Below are positions 63,801-64,000 of a stretch of 64,000 nucleotides of DNA, piece after piece. Position 1 is the stretch's first letter; each line of letters opens with the position of its first letter. A program made the translations under genes and the position numbers. The notes beneath the pieces are model-generated. The model saw nothing but the letters and a program-made list of their open reading frames with translations. It was not told the DNA's origin and did not search any database. Origin of the DNA: Globodera rostochiensis (lineage: Eukaryota > Nematoda > Chromadorea > Rhabditida > Heteroderidae); the NCBI GenBank assembly GCA_018350325.1, contig JAEVLN010000015.1, forward strand, positions 888,008-952,007. Reading direction: 5' to 3'.

Positions 63801-64000
63801 ATACATGCATCGGGCTAATTGGTTCAATTCGAACGCTTATTTTACAATGTGGGGTTTCCCTGTAAGCGGTAGAACAATTAATACTCAAAAAGCACTCAAA
63901 AAGGACATAGAATTCTAACAATTTATCATATTTATACATGCATCGGGTTAATTGGCTCAATTCGAACGCTTGTTTTACAATGTGGGGTTGCCCTGTAAGC
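57826..64000. repeat. Satellite DNA, monomer about 130 bp, with an inverted segment
   Basis: The monomer contains TTGTTAGAATTCTATGT, GAGTGCTTTTT, CCGCTTACAGGG, CCCCACATTGTAAAA and GCGTTCGAATTGA. In the left block it repeats exactly every 130 bases (TTGTTAGAAT at 57941, 58071, 58201 and 58331). From 57926 to about 59802 monomers run in one orientation. The first partial monomer (57826-57925) and everything after about 59802 run in the other, so the array has two orientation switches. Variants differ by GGGAAACC or GGGCAACC, and some lose about 10 bp (GTGGGGCGCGGTG). About 47 monomers are visible and the array continues past the right edge. Confidence 0.98.
60163..63800. repeat. Higher-order repeat within the satellite, period 2146 bp
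   Basis: Rare monomer variants recur at a constant distance of 2146 bases. The GAGCGC variant is at 60180 and 62326. The shortened GGGGCGCGGTG unit is at 60331 and 62477, and at 60585 and 62731. The deletion junction AAAAAGGGGTTAATTGG is at 61011 and 63157. The two copies differ at only a few bases (for example CACACAAAA at 63230). Order is lost after about 63800, where the second copy has other monomers. Confidence 0.93.

Noticed and set aside
57826..64000. CRISPR-like regular repeats
   Set aside because: Repeats are contiguous 120-134-bp monomers without unique spacers, in a eukaryotic genome.
58000..64000. tRNA-like TTCGAA words in the satellite
   Set aside because: They resemble a T-loop, but no acceptor stem or anticodon arm surrounds them.

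Overview
The window is nuclear DNA of a nematode. The genes are broken by many short introns (often 40-80 bp) with GT-AG borders. The recognisable proteins form a metazoan set in which several have a nematode character: a type II TGF-beta receptor of the DAF-4 kind, a small secreted Ig protein of the ZIG kind, and a GEI-8/NCoR-like corepressor. Placement within the nematodes is inference only. Very long G or C homopolymers, minisatellites and a large satellite array show a repeat-laden genome; a tylenchid plant parasite is plausible but not shown.

Layout. 1-3782 (+) is an STT3B-type oligosaccharyltransferase subunit whose first exons lie left of the window. 3783-7154 is gene-poor and homopolymer-rich. 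7155-11196 (+) is an M1 aminopeptidase-like type II membrane protein whose zinc and catalytic residues are gone, with a G-rich minisatellite in one intron. 11711-12151 (-) is a very short, apparently frameshifted Hsp20. Upstream of it lie a 1 kb array of a 23-bp unit and two adjacent hAT-like non-autonomous transposons, each with a perfect 8-bp target duplication. 15439-18633 (-) is the type II TGF-beta receptor, 19345-20606 (-) a protein tyrosine phosphatase, 21060-21568 (+) an unidentified gene and 22357-26487 (+) a large Q/S-rich disordered protein. 27074-33198 (-) is neuropathy target esterase, 33988-37872 (-) BUB1, 38408-39491 (-) the bHLH-zip protein Mlx/MXL-2, 40055-44893 (+) the NCoR/GEI-8 corepressor, 45661-46917 (+) the Ig protein, and 47272-48841 (-) the pseudokinase STRAD. 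Five minus-strand genes follow: Roquin/RLE-1 (49768-54081), an EEF1AKMT1-like methyltransferase (54261-55083), COX17 (55949-56303) and a UBE2K/UBC-20 E2 enzyme (56581-57698), the spacing of two pairs suggesting operons.

From about 57826 to the right edge, more than 6 kb is a roughly 130-bp satellite. It contains an internal inversion and, from about 60160, a higher-order repeat of exactly 2146 bp.

Themes that link the genes are N-glycosylation (STT3), kinase and phosphatase signalling (DAF-4-like, PTP, STRAD), mitosis (BUB1), transcription (MXL-2, NCoR) and protein or RNA turnover (Roquin, UBC-20). No single pathway or gene cluster explains the window. Its unusual parts are the dead M1 enzyme, the transposon and minisatellite block beside hsp20, and the satellite. 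All exon borders were read by eye from frame, conservation and GT-AG sites, so starts and some internal exons are approximate.
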